A stretch of 64,000 bases of DNA from Pseudofrankia sp. DC12 (GTDB taxonomy: Bacteria; Actinomycetota; Actinomycetes; Frankiales; Frankiaceae): assembly GCF_000966285.1 (NCBI RefSeq), contig NZ_KQ031391.1:2132640-2196639 (forward strand), written 5' to 3'. The position numbers and the translations under genes were made by a program. The stretch's first letter is position 1. Each line of letters opens with the position of its first letter. A model generated the notes under the pieces. It did no database searches, was not told where the DNA came from, and was given only the letters and a program-made list of their open reading frames with translations. Positions 16,889-26,368 of this stretch are shown piece after piece.

Positions 16889-17947
16889 GTGACCCCTCCC
16901 GTGACCACCGTCAGCCCGACGGCCCAGCAGCCGGCGACCGAGCTACCGGCCGACGTGGCGGCGTTGCTCGCCACCGCCCGGGCGCAGGTTCTGGTCGAAG
17001 GCCGCGGGCTCGACGAGGCGCAGGTCCTGGCCGTGCTGGAGCTGCCGGACGAGGCGGTGCCGCAGCTGCTGGCGCTCGCGCACGAGGTGCGCACGCGCTG
17101 GTGCGGCCCCGAGGTCGAGGTCGAGGGCATCGTCAGCCTCAAGACCGGCGGCTGCCCGGAGGACTGCCACTTCTGCTCGCAGTCGGGCAAGTTCGACTCG
17201 CCGGTCCGCTCGGCCTGGCTGGACGTGCCGAGCCTGGTCGAGGCCGCGAGGGCGACGGCGGCCACCGGCGCGACCGAGTTCTGCATCGTCGCGGCCGTGC
17301 GCGGCCCGGACGCCCGCCTGATGGCCCAGGTCCGCGAGGGCGTCGCGGCAATCCGCGCGGCCGTCGAGATCAACGTGGCCTGTTCGCTGGGCATGCTGAC
17401 GCAGGAGCAGGTCGACGAGCTGGTCGCCATGGGCGTGCACCGCTACAACCACAACCTGGAGACGGCCCGCTCGCACTTCGCGAACGTCGTCACGACGCAC
17501 AGCTGGGAAGAGCGGCTCGACACCTGCCAGCTGGTCCGCGCTGCCGGGATGGAGCTGTGCTGCGGCGCGATCCTGGGCGTCGGCGAGACCCTGGCCCAGC
17601 GGGCCGAGCTCGCGGCGCAGCTCGCCGCGCTGGAGCCGGACGAGGTGCCGCTGAACTTCCTCAACCCGCGGCCGGGAACCCCCTTCGGCGACCTGCCGGT
17701 GGTCGGGGCCAAGGACGCGCTGCGCGCGATCGCGGCCTACCGGCTGGCCATGCCGCGCACGATCCTGCGGTACGCGGGCGGCCGGGAGATCACCCTGGGC
17801 GACCTCACCGAGGACGGTATGCTGGGCGGCATCAACGCGGTGATCGTGGGCAACTACCTGACCACGCTGGGCCAGTCCCCCACCGTCGACCTGGCCATGC
17901 TCGACCGGCTCTCGATGCCGATCAGGTCGCTGCAGGCGACCCTCTAG
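16889..17947 (+). CDS. bioB: Biotin synthase
   Basis: Radical-SAM enzyme inserting sulfur into dethiobiotin; 352 residues from GTG 16889. The [4Fe-4S] ligands are in [14 protein letters not shown] (Cys 89, 93, 96), with later family stretches [17 protein letters not shown] and [12 protein letters not shown]. Start choice: GTG 16889 has GGAG seven bases upstream and gives the usual E. coli-like length, while the upstream in-frame ATG at 16844 lies inside a tandem repeat and would add 15 unrelated residues. The [2Fe-2S] ligands expected near Cys97/128/188 of E. coli have counterparts in CIVAAVRGP and INVACSLG. bsaP follows 18 bases downstream. Confidence 0.95.
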   Translation: MTPPVTTVSPTAQQPATELPADVAALLATARAQVLVEGRGLDEAQVLAVLELPDEAVPQLLALAHEVRTRWCGPEVEVEGIVSLKTGGCPEDCHFCSQSGKFDSPVRSAWLDVPSLVEAARATAATGATEFCIVAAVRGPDARLMAQVREGVAAIRAAVEINVACSLGMLTQEQVDELVAMGVHRYNHNLETARSHFANVVTTHSWEERLDTCQLVRAAGMELCCGAILGVGETLAQRAELAAQLAALEPDEVPLNFLNPRPGTPFGDLPVVGAKDALRAIAAYRLAMPRTILRYAGGREITLGDLTEDGMLGGINAVIVGNYLTTLGQSPTVDLAMLDRLSMPIRSLQATL

Positions 17948-17965
17948 CCGCGGGAGCGAGCTCAG

Positions 17966-18202
17966 GTGACCGCCGAGCACCACACACCGGCCTCCACGGC
18001 GACGCCGCCGGCGACCCCGGCCTTCTGCGACCGCTGCGGCGAACCGGCCGGGGCCGGCGCGCACGACGACTGCGCCACGGCCCGCGCGCTGGAGCCGCCG
18101 CGTTACTGCCCCATCTGCCGGCGTCGGCTCGTGGTCCAGGTCGTCCCCACCGGCTGGACCGCCCGCTGCGCCGAGCACGGCATCAGCACCTCGCCTCGCT
18201 GA
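17966..18202 (+). CDS. bsaP: Biotin synthase auxiliary protein BsaP
   Basis: Small Cys-rich protein, 78 residues, found directly downstream of bioB in actinobacteria and reported there as an iron-sulfur protein needed for biotin synthase function. It has three Cys pairs or singles: CDRCG (21, 24), Cys36, CPICRRRL (48, 51) and Cys68 in ARCAEHG. The C-terminal [21 protein letters not shown] segment is the recognisable family core; the first 20 residues are Thr/Pro-rich. The start is GTG 17966 behind GGGAGCGAGCTCAG. The identification rests on the conserved core and location. Confidence 0.85.
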   Translation: MTAEHHTPASTATPPATPAFCDRCGEPAGAGAHDDCATARALEPPRYCPICRRRLVVQVVPTGWTARCAEHGISTSPR

Positions 18203-18249
18203 CCTGCGCCGGCCCCCGGGCCGCGGGTTTCGGATGCCGCGGCCGGCTT

Positions 18250-18282
18250 CCGGAGGGCTCAGGCCGCAGGCCGGCCCTCCGA
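18250..18282. terminator. Bidirectional hairpin between bsaP and biotinyl carrier gene
   Basis: CGGAGGGC (18251-18258) and GCCCTCCG (18274-18281) form an 8-bp stem within a GC-rich palindromic stretch between convergent genes. It lacks a T-run on either side. Confidence 0.45.
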
Positions 18283-18431
18283 GACATCAGTCCTACCTCG
18301 CGGTCGCCGGCCGGGCAGAAACCACGACCACGGCGCAGGGCCAGGCCAGGTCCCGGGGCACTGCGGCCCGACGCACAGACGCGCTGCCCGGATCCCACGC
18401 AGGGCGGCCCGGACGTTGGGCCCGGCGGCCG

Positions 18432-18659
18432 TCAGACTGGCAGGGGCTCGACGACGGCGATGAGGTCGCCGTCCTGGACGACGTCGCCCTCCTGAACGGC
18501 GATCTGAGCGACGGTGCCGCCGTCCTCGCTGATGACCGGGATCTCCATCTTCATCGAGTCGAGGATCACCAGCGCGTCCCCGGCGGCGACGGCGTCGCCC
18601 ACTCCGACGACAACCTTCCAGACGTTCGCCACCATCTCGGCGCGGACTTCCTCGGCCAT
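18432..18659 (-). CDS. Biotin/lipoyl attachment protein, TB7.3-like
   Basis: A 75-residue stand-alone biotinyl carrier domain. The modified Lys is residue 37 in ILDSMKMEIPV; flanking hammerhead beta segments VGDAVAAGDAL and VQEGDVVQDGDLIAVVE are complete. The start at ATG 18659 gives MAEEVRAEMVANV, matching the mycobacterial TB7.3 N-terminus, and GGAAGGG lies six bases upstream; ATG 18665 is too close to it. TB7.3 lies near whiB1-pdtaS in mycobacteria, as here. Its partner carboxylase is unknown. It sits convergent with the biotin operon that would supply its cofactor. Confidence 0.92.
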   Translation of the reverse strand: MAEEVRAEMVANVWKVVVGVGDAVAAGDALVILDSMKMEIPVISEDGGTVAQIAVQEGDVVQDGDLIAVVEPLPV

Positions 18660-19126
18660 GGTCATCCCTTCCGGGGCACGGGTGCGCGGGACGCGCACGG
18701 GTCGGGGCGCTCGGGTGTTCAACCGGCCCGTCCGGGGCTGTCGGGCGGATGGCCCGGCAGACCTTCGCCCAGATCGGCGTCACCCGGATCAGCGTGGTCG
18801 GGTCGGCTGGGCGGTCCCGCGGAGCCCCGGACCCCTGCCGATCCGTTTGCCAGCGTAGACCGCCTCCCCCGCGCCGATCCGACCGTGGCGCCGGTGTGTC
18901 AGATCAGCCCCATCCCCGTCGATCGGCGGACACGCCCTGGTAACGCCAGGCGCACAGGGGAACGCAGAGATCATCCGGCCAGGGCTCTGGGCCACCGCGT
19001 CCCGGGTCTCCGCGGGACGCCCGGGCCGCGCCCGCCGGCCGGGCGGTGCCGGGAAAAACCGACAAATACCTGCGGCGACGGCAAGTCGATGCGGGGTAGT
19101 AGCTGACGGGCTAGGAGACTACGGGT
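18660..19126. other. Divergent intergenic region, carrier protein / DUF5317
   Basis: 467 bases with no supported gene. It should hold the promoters of the biotinyl carrier gene (minus) and the DUF5317 gene (plus). TAGGAG at about 19111-19116 serves as ribosome-binding site for the latter. No clear operator was recognised. Confidence 0.4.
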
Positions 19127-19907
<781 letters not shown>

Positions 19908-19927
<20 letters not shown>

Positions 19928-19982
19928 GCGGCGCGCCCGGGCGAAGAACAAGGCCAACCACGGCAAGCGCCCGAACGCGTAG
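19908..19982 (+). CDS. 24-residue basic ribosomal protein, bL37-like
   Basis: A tiny, very basic protein (MAKKKRKRRARAKNK then ANHGKRPNA). The ANHG(K/R)RPNA ending is characteristic of the 24-residue large-subunit protein bL37 seen in actinobacterial ribosome structures. A very strong Shine-Dalgarno, AGAGGAGATCGCGGC, lies before the ATG. It overlaps the 3' end of the DUF5317 gene in another frame and is followed at once by repeat copy 4. Such genes are often missed because of length. The bL37 name is from memory of the C-terminal motif. Confidence 0.75.
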
Positions 19983-20155
19983 GGCAATCGGCCGGAACCG
20001 GGCCCGGAGTGCCCTTCGCGGACCTCCCAGATCGGCTTCGCCGATCCGGGAGGGACCCCGGATCTGCCTGGATCGGGCGCCTAGAGCGCCCTCCCCAATC
20101 CCGATCTCCGGCCCCTGGAGGTCCAGGGGCCGCCCTGTCCAGGGTCGGGATCGTG
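19983..20155 (+). repeat. Modular intergenic repeat, copy 4 (diverged)
   Basis: Starts directly after the bL37 stop with ATCGGCCGGAACCGGGCCCG (module A). The core at about 20072-20111 has ATCGGGCGCCTAGAGCGCCC then TCCCCAATCCCGATC. The distal module is GTCCAGGGTCGGGATC (20137-20152). A hairpin GGCCCCTGGAGGTCCAGGGGCC at about 20110-20131 is an extra here. Confidence 0.6.
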
Positions 20156-20244
20156 GCTGGGTGGCGCTGGGCCCGCCCGGCGGGCATCAACAACGACGAA
20201 CGCCCCGCCGGCTTGTGGCCGCGGGGCGTTCGTCGTTACTCGGG

Positions 20245-20541
20245 CTACTCGGCGTACAGGTCCGAGGCGGCCGGCCCCGAGGCAGCCTCGGCGCGGACCG
20301 AGCGGAGGCGGGCCATCAGGCTCACCCGCAGCGAGTCGGGCGCGCGCTCTCCCCCGCACTTGCGGGCAACGAGCAGCTTCACCTCCTGCTCGACGCCGAA
20401 CTCGCGCAGGCACGGCGAGCACTCGTCCAGATGAGCTCGGATCAGGTTCTGCTGACTGCTGTCGCACTCGTTGTCGAGATACAGGAACACCGCGTCGAGA
20501 ACCTTGCGACAGTCGATCTCGTGCGGTTCGCCGCAGCTCAC
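20245..20541 (-). CDS. rsrA: Mycothiol-system anti-sigma factor RsrA
   Basis: Zinc-binding redox-sensing anti-sigma factor (ZAS family), 98 residues, that holds SigR inactive under reducing conditions. The ligand set is Cys11, His37, Cys41 and Cys44 (HLDECSPC at 37-44). Thiol oxidation would release zinc and the sigma factor. Start ATG 20541 overlaps the sigR stop (20538), giving sigR-rsrA translational coupling on the minus strand. Length and motif order match Streptomyces RsrA and mycobacterial RshA. Confidence 0.95.
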   Translation of the reverse strand: MSCGEPHEIDCRKVLDAVFLYLDNECDSSQQNLIRAHLDECSPCLREFGVEQEVKLLVARKCGGERAPDSLRVSLMARLRSVRAEAASGPAASDLYAE

Positions 20542-21509
20542 GAAACACCGCCCTCGCTCCCGGTGGAGCCGGCGGGAACCAGCCCGCGCTCCCTGGCGTA
20601 CTCCTCCAGCGAGTTGCGCAGACCGCGCCGACCCCGATGCAGCCGGGACATAACCGTGCCGATGGGGGTGCCCATGATCTCAGCGATCTCCTTATAGGCG
20701 AAACCCTCTACATCGGCCAGATAGACGGCCATGCGGAAGTCCTCGGGCAGCGCCTGCAGCGCGTCCTTGATGTCGCTGTCGGGCAGGTGCTCCAGCGCCT
20801 CGGCCTCGGCGCTCTTCAGACCGGTCGACGTGTGCGACTCCGCCTCGGCGAGCTGCCAGTCCTCGACCTGCTCGGTCGGGCTCTGCAGCGGCTGGCGCTG
20901 CCGCTTGCGGTAGCTGTTGATGAAGGTGTTCGTGAGGATGCGGTACAGCCAGGCCTTGAGGTTGGTGCCCTCCTGGAACTGGTGGAACGCCGCGAACGCC
21001 TTCACGAAGGTCTCCTGGACGAGATCTTCGGCGTCGGCCGGGTTGCGCGTCATCCGCAATGCGGCCGCGTACAGCTGGTCGAGGTATGGAAGGGCGTCGC
21101 GCTCGAACCGCGCGCCCCGCTCCTCGGTGGTCTCGTCGACCAGGATCACTTCCTCACCGCTCGGAGAGCCCGAGGGAACGACCCCCCGGACCTGCGTCGC
21201 GGGCCGCCGGACGGCTGACTTGGCGTCAACGGCCGGGGCGGCCCACGGACCGCTCGCCGCCGTCACCGTCGCGATGTCCTCGGCCGCCAGAAGCTCCGGC
21301 CCCGTCGGGGCGTTCTGGCCCGTTACGTCTTCCCATCGCGCGAGCGGCTGCGCCGAGCGGCTCTCACCGGTCTTCCTCGGGGACGATACCCTGCCAACCG
21401 GGAGTGCGCCTGACGGCGAACCGCCCCCGGCGACGGGCAGCGAGACGAGGCCGCCCGCCATCATCACCGGCGCGGCTACCGGCCGGTACAGCTGGCTCTC
21501 AGGCGTCAA
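20538..21509 (-). CDS. sigR: Thiol-oxidative-stress sigma factor SigR
   Basis: ECF sigma factor controlling the thiol-stress regulon, 323 residues from TTG 21509, which has GGAGG at 21517-21521. The ECF core begins near residue 130 ([21 protein letters not shown]), with region 2 motifs [13 protein letters not shown] and [20 protein letters not shown], and region 4 [41 protein letters not shown]. The roughly 128-residue N-terminal extension recalls the longer, unstable SigR' isoform of Streptomyces but is longer still; an internal GTG near [12 protein letters not shown] could start a short form. A consensus SigR promoter lies just upstream. Confidence 0.93.
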   Translation of the reverse strand: MTPESQLYRPVAAPVMMAGGLVSLPVAGGGSPSGALPVGRVSSPRKTGESRSAQPLARWEDVTGQNAPTGPELLAAEDIATVTAASGPWAAPAVDAKSAVRRPATQVRGVVPSGSPSGEEVILVDETTEERGARFERDALPYLDQLYAAALRMTRNPADAEDLVQETFVKAFAAFHQFQEGTNLKAWLYRILTNTFINSYRKRQRQPLQSPTEQVEDWQLAEAESHTSTGLKSAEAEALEHLPDSDIKDALQALPEDFRMAVYLADVEGFAYKEIAEIMGTPIGTVMSRLHRGRRGLRNSLEEYARERGLVPAGSTGSEGGVS

Positions 21510-21545
21510 TGTCAGACCTCCGTGACCTCTGCTTGCACACTCGCC

Positions 21546-21571
21546 AACCGTCCGGGCCGCCGGTGGATTCC
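21546..21571 (-). promoter_or_regulatory. SigR-dependent promoter upstream of sigR
   Basis: On the minus strand GGAAT (21571-21567) and GTT (21548-21546) are separated by exactly 18 bases, the SigR/SigH consensus GGAAT-N18-GTT. Transcription would begin around 21535-21540, leaving a short leader with the GGAGG site before the TTG at 21509. It implies positive autoregulation of sigR-rsrA. Confidence 0.8.
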
Positions 21572-21584
21572 CCGGCCGGCGCGA

Positions 21585-22454
21585 TCACCCGCCGGCGCGG
21601 CCCGGGCGGCCGTCGAGGCGGTGGACCAGCCACTCGGCCGCCAGGCCAGTGGCCTCGTCGAGGACCTCCGCGGCTGGCCTGCCATCGCGGACCCTGACCT
21701 TGAACGAATGGTCGGCGCCCGCGATCACGACCACCTCGACGCCACTGGCCGGATCGGCCAGCGGCCGGCCGAAGGAGTCCCGCTCCCCCTGCACGACCAG
21801 GACCGGCACCCCGGCGCCGGACAGTTCCGCCTGTCGGAGAACCTCCCGGTCCGGCTTCGCCGAGCCGGGCGAGGCCTGAGCGCCGGGAGGGCGCAGCGGG
21901 AAGCCGAGCGCGACGACGCCACGCGCCCCGACCTGGCGGGCGGTCCGTACCGCCACCCTGGAGCCCATCGACGCCCCCGCCAGGGCCAGCCGGGGCGGGC
22001 GGCCCAGCGCCTCGAAGGCTGCGGCCAGGACGGCGTCCAGGCGCGCGGCGCGGTCCGGGGCCTTGCGGCCGGCGACGCGGTAGGGCATCTCGAGCCGAGC
22101 GACGGTGATGCCCGCCGCGCCGAGCCGCTCGGCCAGCCGCAGCAGCACCGGCGTCTGGGTGCCGGAGCCCGCGCCATGCAGCACCACCACCACCGGTGGG
22201 CCATCTGCGGTCCCCGCGGGAAGCCCGTAGCCGCTGGCCTCGCTACCAGCGCTGATCCCGGGGTCAAGACCGGGAACCACGAACAGTGCCCCGCCGTCGA
22301 CAGATAGGACGGTTTCGGGCCGGGCCTCGGTGGTCATAGCGGTAGTGCCGCGCGGAGCGGCAGGCGAGGTCACGGCGGGCTCGGAGCCGCCCGTCGGGAC
22401 GAGCTCGGCCGAGGGCGGAACGGGAACGGACACGTGGTCAGCGGGAGAGGGCAT
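21585..22454 (-). CDS. Alpha/beta hydrolase, KANL3/TEX30-like
   Basis: Small alpha/beta-hydrolase-fold protein, 289 residues. PPVVVVLHGAGSGTQTPVL (about 86-104) is the oxyanion-hole strand-loop, the nucleophile Ser is in LALAGASMGSRVAVR (elbow GASMGSR, about 160), VLVVQGERDSFG carries the acid Asp, and the His is in IAGADHSFKV. The N-terminal 55 or so residues are Pro/Ser/Thr-rich; MTTEARPE at 22337 is an alternative start. Natural substrate unknown. It lies directly upstream of sigR on the same strand, so it could supply read-through, and is divergent from the methyltransferase gene. Confidence 0.85.
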   Translation of the reverse strand: MPSPADHVSVPVPPSAELVPTGGSEPAVTSPAAPRGTTAMTTEARPETVLSVDGGALFVVPGLDPGISAGSEASGYGLPAGTADGPPVVVVLHGAGSGTQTPVLLRLAERLGAAGITVARLEMPYRVAGRKAPDRAARLDAVLAAAFEALGRPPRLALAGASMGSRVAVRTARQVGARGVVALGFPLRPPGAQASPGSAKPDREVLRQAELSGAGVPVLVVQGERDSFGRPLADPASGVEVVVIAGADHSFKVRVRDGRPAAEVLDEATGLAAEWLVHRLDGRPGRAGG

Positions 22455-22646
22455 GCGGGCGGGCGGGGATGGTGGCGCGCGGGGCAGCCGACGGCGACTC
22501 GCCGGCCGGCCCGCGGCAGCCGCTTCGCCGTGCGCGGTCCGGGCCGCCGGGACGCAGGTGATCGGAAGTCCGGGGGCGTCGGAGACTTCCGGCTCTAGTG
22601 TGTGACATGCCTCGCATCACAGCCCTTCGAAGGGTAGGAATGGTTC

Positions 22647-23495
22647 ATGCTGTCTGGTCTCGGCGCTGAGCCGGAACTTGGTATCCCGGAGCGCCGCGCC
22701 GCCGCGCCCACGGTCGTCTGTGAGGCTCCCGCGGGCAGCGACGACCCCTACTGGTCGTTCTACGACGAGGTCGCCTCCGTGCAGCTGCGGGATTGGCTGC
22801 CGCCCGTGCCGTCCCGCGTCCTCGACGTGTCCGGTCAGCGAGACAGGTTCGCGCACCAGATGGCAGCCGTCGGTCACCGGGTGATCCGGGTCGTCGGCGA
22901 CCCGAGGCAGCCCGCGCCGGCGCGGGCGCTCGCGGACGTCCGGCGATCGGCCGAGCATCCCGACTCCCAGCTGGCGCCGGGGGCGCTGCTGCGGGTGGCC
23001 GGCGACGCCCGCAGTCTCGACTGGTTCGCGCCCGGCTCGTTCGACGCCGTGCTCGCCGAGGGCCGAGCGCTGTCGTTCTGCCTAGCCACCGAGGCCACCC
23101 TTGAGGAGATCTACCGGCTGCTGCGCCCGGGCGGCCAGCTGCTGCTGTGCGTCGACTCGCTGCTGCTGGGGCTGGCCCGGCTGGCGGAACAGCACCGGTG
23201 GGCGGAGCTGTCGGACGTGCCGCGCGCGGACGTCGTACTGGTGCCGGCCGAGGACGGGACGATCACCCGGTGCTTCTGGCCGGAGGAGCTCAAGGCCGTG
23301 CTGACCAGCGCCGGCCTGGAGGTCGACTGGGTCCGGCCGCGCAGCGTGCTGTCCGCGGAGGCCGTCAAGCGCGCGCTGGCCGCGGACATGTCGTCGTTCC
23401 CGACCCTGGTCCGGACCGAGGTCGAACTCGCCGCTGAGCGCGAGGGCGAATCCATCGGTATCCACCTCATAGCCTCAGCACGCCGCCCCGGCTAG
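22647..23495 (+). CDS. Class I SAM-dependent methyltransferase
   Basis: Putative methyltransferase of 282 residues. The SAM-binding region is degenerate: SRVLDVSGQRDRFAHQMAAVGHRVIRVVGDPR (about 56-87) replaces the usual E/DxGxGxG glycine loop, with only one Gly after VLDVS. LRVAGDARSLDWFAPGSFDAVLAEG gives motif II/III, then YRLLRPGGQLLLCVDSL as the conserved post-motif. AGGAATGGTTC precedes the ATG. A gene of this type between sigR and aroA is common in actinobacteria. Substrate unknown; the loss of glycines could mean weak SAM binding. Confidence 0.8.
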   Translation: MLSGLGAEPELGIPERRAAAPTVVCEAPAGSDDPYWSFYDEVASVQLRDWLPPVPSRVLDVSGQRDRFAHQMAAVGHRVIRVVGDPRQPAPARALADVRRSAEHPDSQLAPGALLRVAGDARSLDWFAPGSFDAVLAEGRALSFCLATEATLEEIYRLLRPGGQLLLCVDSLLLGLARLAEQHRWAELSDVPRADVVLVPAEDGTITRCFWPEELKAVLTSAGLEVDWVRPRSVLSAEAVKRALAADMSSFPTLVRTEVELAAEREGESIGIHLIASARRPG

Positions 23496-23559
23496 CCTCC
23501 CGACCGAATCCACCCAGATCCCGACTAGAAGACGCACCCCAACCAAGATCCCGCAGAGG

Positions 23560-23712
23560 CAGCGCGACCGACCCAAGATCCCGGCCCTGGACAAGCGCCC
23601 ACCTCCGCATTTGTCCCCAACCGAGAATCACCCTGGCGAGGGCGCCCAAGCGCCCGAAGCAGGCGATCGGCCAGAGGCGCGGAGCGCCGTCTCTGGCCGA
23701 TGCCGCAGGATA
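23560..23712 (-). repeat. Modular intergenic repeat, copy 5, upstream of aroA
   Basis: On the minus strand module A is ATCGGCCAGAGACGGCGCTC (about 23702-23683), the core (23658-23621) reads TTCGGGCGCTTGGGCGCCCT then CGCCAGGGTGATTCTCGG, and the distal part has TGCGGAGGTGGGCGCTTGTC followed by CAGGGCCGGGATC. Unlike other copies it is not behind a same-strand gene: it ends 6 bases before the aroA start and therefore forms aroA's leader. Confidence 0.75.
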
Positions 23713-23718
23713 GGGGCT

Positions 23719-25035
23719 GTGACGACCGCGACCCGGACCCCCGCCGACCCCTGGCCGGCACCGACCGCTCGTGACCCCGTGCGGGCCGTGGTGGCGGTAC
23801 CCGGCTCGAAGTCCGGGACGAACCGGGCCCTGGCCCTCGCCGCCGCGGCCGACGGCGTCTCGCGGCTGCGCGGGGCGCTGCGTTCGCGGGACACCCTGCT
23901 GATGGCCGGGGCGCTGCGCGCGCTCGGCGTCGGGATCGACCATGACGGGTCCGCGTGGGTGGTCCGCGGCGGACTGGGCCGCCGGGACGGGACGCCGGCC
24001 GCGGTCGACTGCGGCAACGCCGGCACCGTCGCCCGGTTCACCCCGGCGCTCGCCGCGCTGACCGACGGCGACGTGACATTCGACGGCGACCCGCGGATGA
24101 GGCAGCGCCCATTGACCCCGCTGCTCACTGCGCTGCGCGGCCTGGGTGCCGTCGTCGACGGCGACACCATGCCGCTGGTCGTGCACGGCCGCGGCGGGAT
24201 CGCCGGCGGCGCGGTGACCGTCGACGCCTCGGACTCCAGCCAGCTGATCTCCGGCCTGCTGCTGGCCGCGCCCGGCTACGACGAGGGTGTCGAGGTCAGC
24301 CACGTCGGCGGCCGGCTGCCGTCCGGGCCGTACCTGGACATGACGGTCACCGACCTGCGCGCGGCCGGCGCGACCGTCGAGACCGAGCCGGGCGACCCCG
24401 CGGATCCGGCGGGCCGGCCGCCGACCTGGCGGGTCTCGCCCGGGCGGCTGCGGGCCTACGACCGCGCGATCGAGCCCGACCTCAACAGCGCGGCGCCGTT
24501 CCTCGCCGCGGCGGTCGCCACCGGCGGCGACGTGACGATCCCGGACTGGCCCACGGTCACCACCCAGCCGGGGCGGATGCTGCCCGGCCTGCTGGAGGCG
24601 ATGGGCGCGCACGCGGAGCTGACCCCCCAGGGCCTGCGGGTACGCGGCGGGGCCGGGCTGCACGGGCTCGACGCCGACCTGGGCGACGTCGGCGAGGCCG
24701 CCCCGGTGCTGACCGCGCTCGCGGTGCTCGCCGACTCGCCGTCCCGGCTGCGGGGTATCGCGCACCTGCGGCTGCAGGAGACCGACCGGCTCGGGGCGCT
24801 CGCCGACCAGCTCGGCCGGCTCGGCGCGGACATCTCGGTCACCGAGGACGGTCTGGCGATCCGCCCGGCACCGCTGCGCGGCGCGCGGCTCGACCCGCTC
24901 GCCGACCACCGGCTGGCGATGACGTACGCGGTGGTCGGGCTCCGGGTACCCGGGATCACCGTCGACGACATCGCGACGACCGGGAAGACAGTGCCCGAGT
25001 TTCCGGCGATGTGGGCGGCGATGCTGGCTGCATGA
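23719..25035 (+). CDS. aroA: 3-phosphoshikimate 1-carboxyvinyltransferase (EPSP synthase)
   Basis: Shikimate-pathway enzyme joining PEP and shikimate-3-phosphate; 438 residues from GTG 23719, right for the family. Key segments: VPGSKSGTNRALALAAAADG near the N-terminus (Lys and Ser of the S3P site), DCGNAGTVARFTPALAAL with the conserved NAGT, DGDPRMRQRPLTPLL with the DxxxRxRP element, DSSQLISGLLLAAP, and the C-terminal RLQETDRL and DHRLAMTYAV motifs. The conserved NAGT-type P-loop has Ala where sensitive class I enzymes also have NAGT. It begins a block with rsgA and hisN in the same direction. No Shine-Dalgarno is evident next to the repeat. Confidence 0.95.
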   Translation: MTTATRTPADPWPAPTARDPVRAVVAVPGSKSGTNRALALAAAADGVSRLRGALRSRDTLLMAGALRALGVGIDHDGSAWVVRGGLGRRDGTPAAVDCGNAGTVARFTPALAALTDGDVTFDGDPRMRQRPLTPLLTALRGLGAVVDGDTMPLVVHGRGGIAGGAVTVDASDSSQLISGLLLAAPGYDEGVEVSHVGGRLPSGPYLDMTVTDLRAAGATVETEPGDPADPAGRPPTWRVSPGRLRAYDRAIEPDLNSAAPFLAAAVATGGDVTIPDWPTVTTQPGRMLPGLLEAMGAHAELTPQGLRVRGGAGLHGLDADLGDVGEAAPVLTALAVLADSPSRLRGIAHLRLQETDRLGALADQLGRLGADISVTEDGLAIRPAPLRGARLDPLADHRLAMTYAVVGLRVPGITVDDIATTGKTVPEFPAMWAAMLAA

Positions 25036-25100
25036 GTGGCACACAGCGGTGACCGGCGAACGCGTCCCGGCCGGCGGGCGACCATGAGCGGCGAGCGGCG

Positions 25101-26183
25101 ATGACCGGCGTCCGGCGCGACTCCGGGCGCCGCGAGCTGGACGAGGACGACGTCCGGGCTCGGCCTGGCAAGGGCTCCCGGCCACGCACCCGCGAACGGC
25201 CCCAGCACGCCGACGCGGTCGACGGCGTGGTGGTCGCGGTCGACCGCGGCCGCTACACGTGCCGGCGCACCGCCGCCGACGGTCGGGCCGTGCATCCGGG
25301 GGCCGGCCGGGCCGCGGACAAGCGGGCCCGCGCCTCCGTGGACGAGGCCGGTGCGCTGATCGCGGCGATCCGCGGCGGCGATGTGCGCCGGGTTCCCGTC
25401 GTGGTCGGCGACCGCGTCTCGCTGGTGGGCGACACGTCCGGACGACCGGGCGCGCTCGCCCGGATCGTGCGGCGGGCCGAGCGCACCAGCGTGCTGCGGC
25501 GCACCGCGGACGACACGGACCCGTCCGAGCGGCCCATCGTCGCGAACGCCGACCGGCTCGTCATCGTCGCCGCGCTCGCCGACCCGCCGCCGCGGACCGG
25601 GCTGATCGACCGGTGCCTGGTCGCCGCCTACGACGGCGGGCTGGAGCCGGTGCTGTGCCTGACCAAGGCCGACCTCGCCGGCGACGGCGCGCTGCGCGAG
25701 CTGTACCGGCCGCTGAGCGTGACGATCGTCACAAGCAGGCCGGACGTCGATCCCGCCGAGCTGCGCGAGCTGATCACCGGCCAGGTGAGCGTGATGTTCG
25801 GGCACAGCGGGGTCGGCAAGTCGACGTTGGTCAACCGGCTCGTCCCGGACGCGGCGCAGGAGATCGGCGCGGTCAACGCGGTCACCGGGCGCGGCCGGCA
25901 CACCTCGTCGGCGGCGGTCGCGCTGCCGGTGCCGGGCGGCGGCTGGGTGGTGGACACCCCGGGGGTGCGCTCGTTCGGGCTGGGCGCGGTCAGCCCGGCC
26001 AGGGTGCTCGCCGCGTTCGAGGAGCTGGCCGAGGCCGCGATGGACTGCCCACCCGGATGCACGCACGCCGAGGGGCTGGCGGACTGCGGCCTCGACGAGG
26101 CGGTCCGCGCCGGGCGGGCGGACCCGGCCCGGCTGGCCAGCCTGCGGCGGCTGCTCGCCGCCCGCGGCGGCTCGCCGGCCTAG
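25101..26183 (+). CDS. rsgA: Ribosome small-subunit-dependent GTPase A
   Basis: Circularly permuted GTPase assisting late 30S assembly, 360 residues. The permuted order G4-G1-G3 is visible: TKAD at 188-191, P-loop GHSGVGKST at 234-242, DTPG at 285-288. An OB-fold (about 40-135) precedes it and a zinc site follows (CPPGCTHAEGLADC). The first 35 residues are Arg/Asp/Pro-rich. It begins 65 bases after aroA, and the ATG has only a weak Shine-Dalgarno (GGCGAGCGGCG). aroA-rsgA-hisN is a common actinobacterial order. Confidence 0.95.
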   Translation: MTGVRRDSGRRELDEDDVRARPGKGSRPRTRERPQHADAVDGVVVAVDRGRYTCRRTAADGRAVHPGAGRAADKRARASVDEAGALIAAIRGGDVRRVPVVVGDRVSLVGDTSGRPGALARIVRRAERTSVLRRTADDTDPSERPIVANADRLVIVAALADPPPRTGLIDRCLVAAYDGGLEPVLCLTKADLAGDGALRELYRPLSVTIVTSRPDVDPAELRELITGQVSVMFGHSGVGKSTLVNRLVPDAAQEIGAVNAVTGRGRHTSSAAVALPVPGGGWVVDTPGVRSFGLGAVSPARVLAAFEELAEAAMDCPPGCTHAEGLADCGLDEAVRAGRADPARLASLRRLLAARGGSPA

Positions 26184-26368
26184 ACCTGGCCGGTCGCGCA
26201 CGGGGGTTCCAGCCAGGGACGGCCGAGGTCGCTACGGCCCAGCCGCCCCGGACCTCACCCGGTGGCCCGCCCGGGCGGCGCAGGCAGATCGGCGGGAGAT
26301 CGGCGCCAAAGGCGTCCGCCCCGTCACAGAAGCCGTTTCGTGCGCGGGCTGGCCCGTAGGCTCTACGC

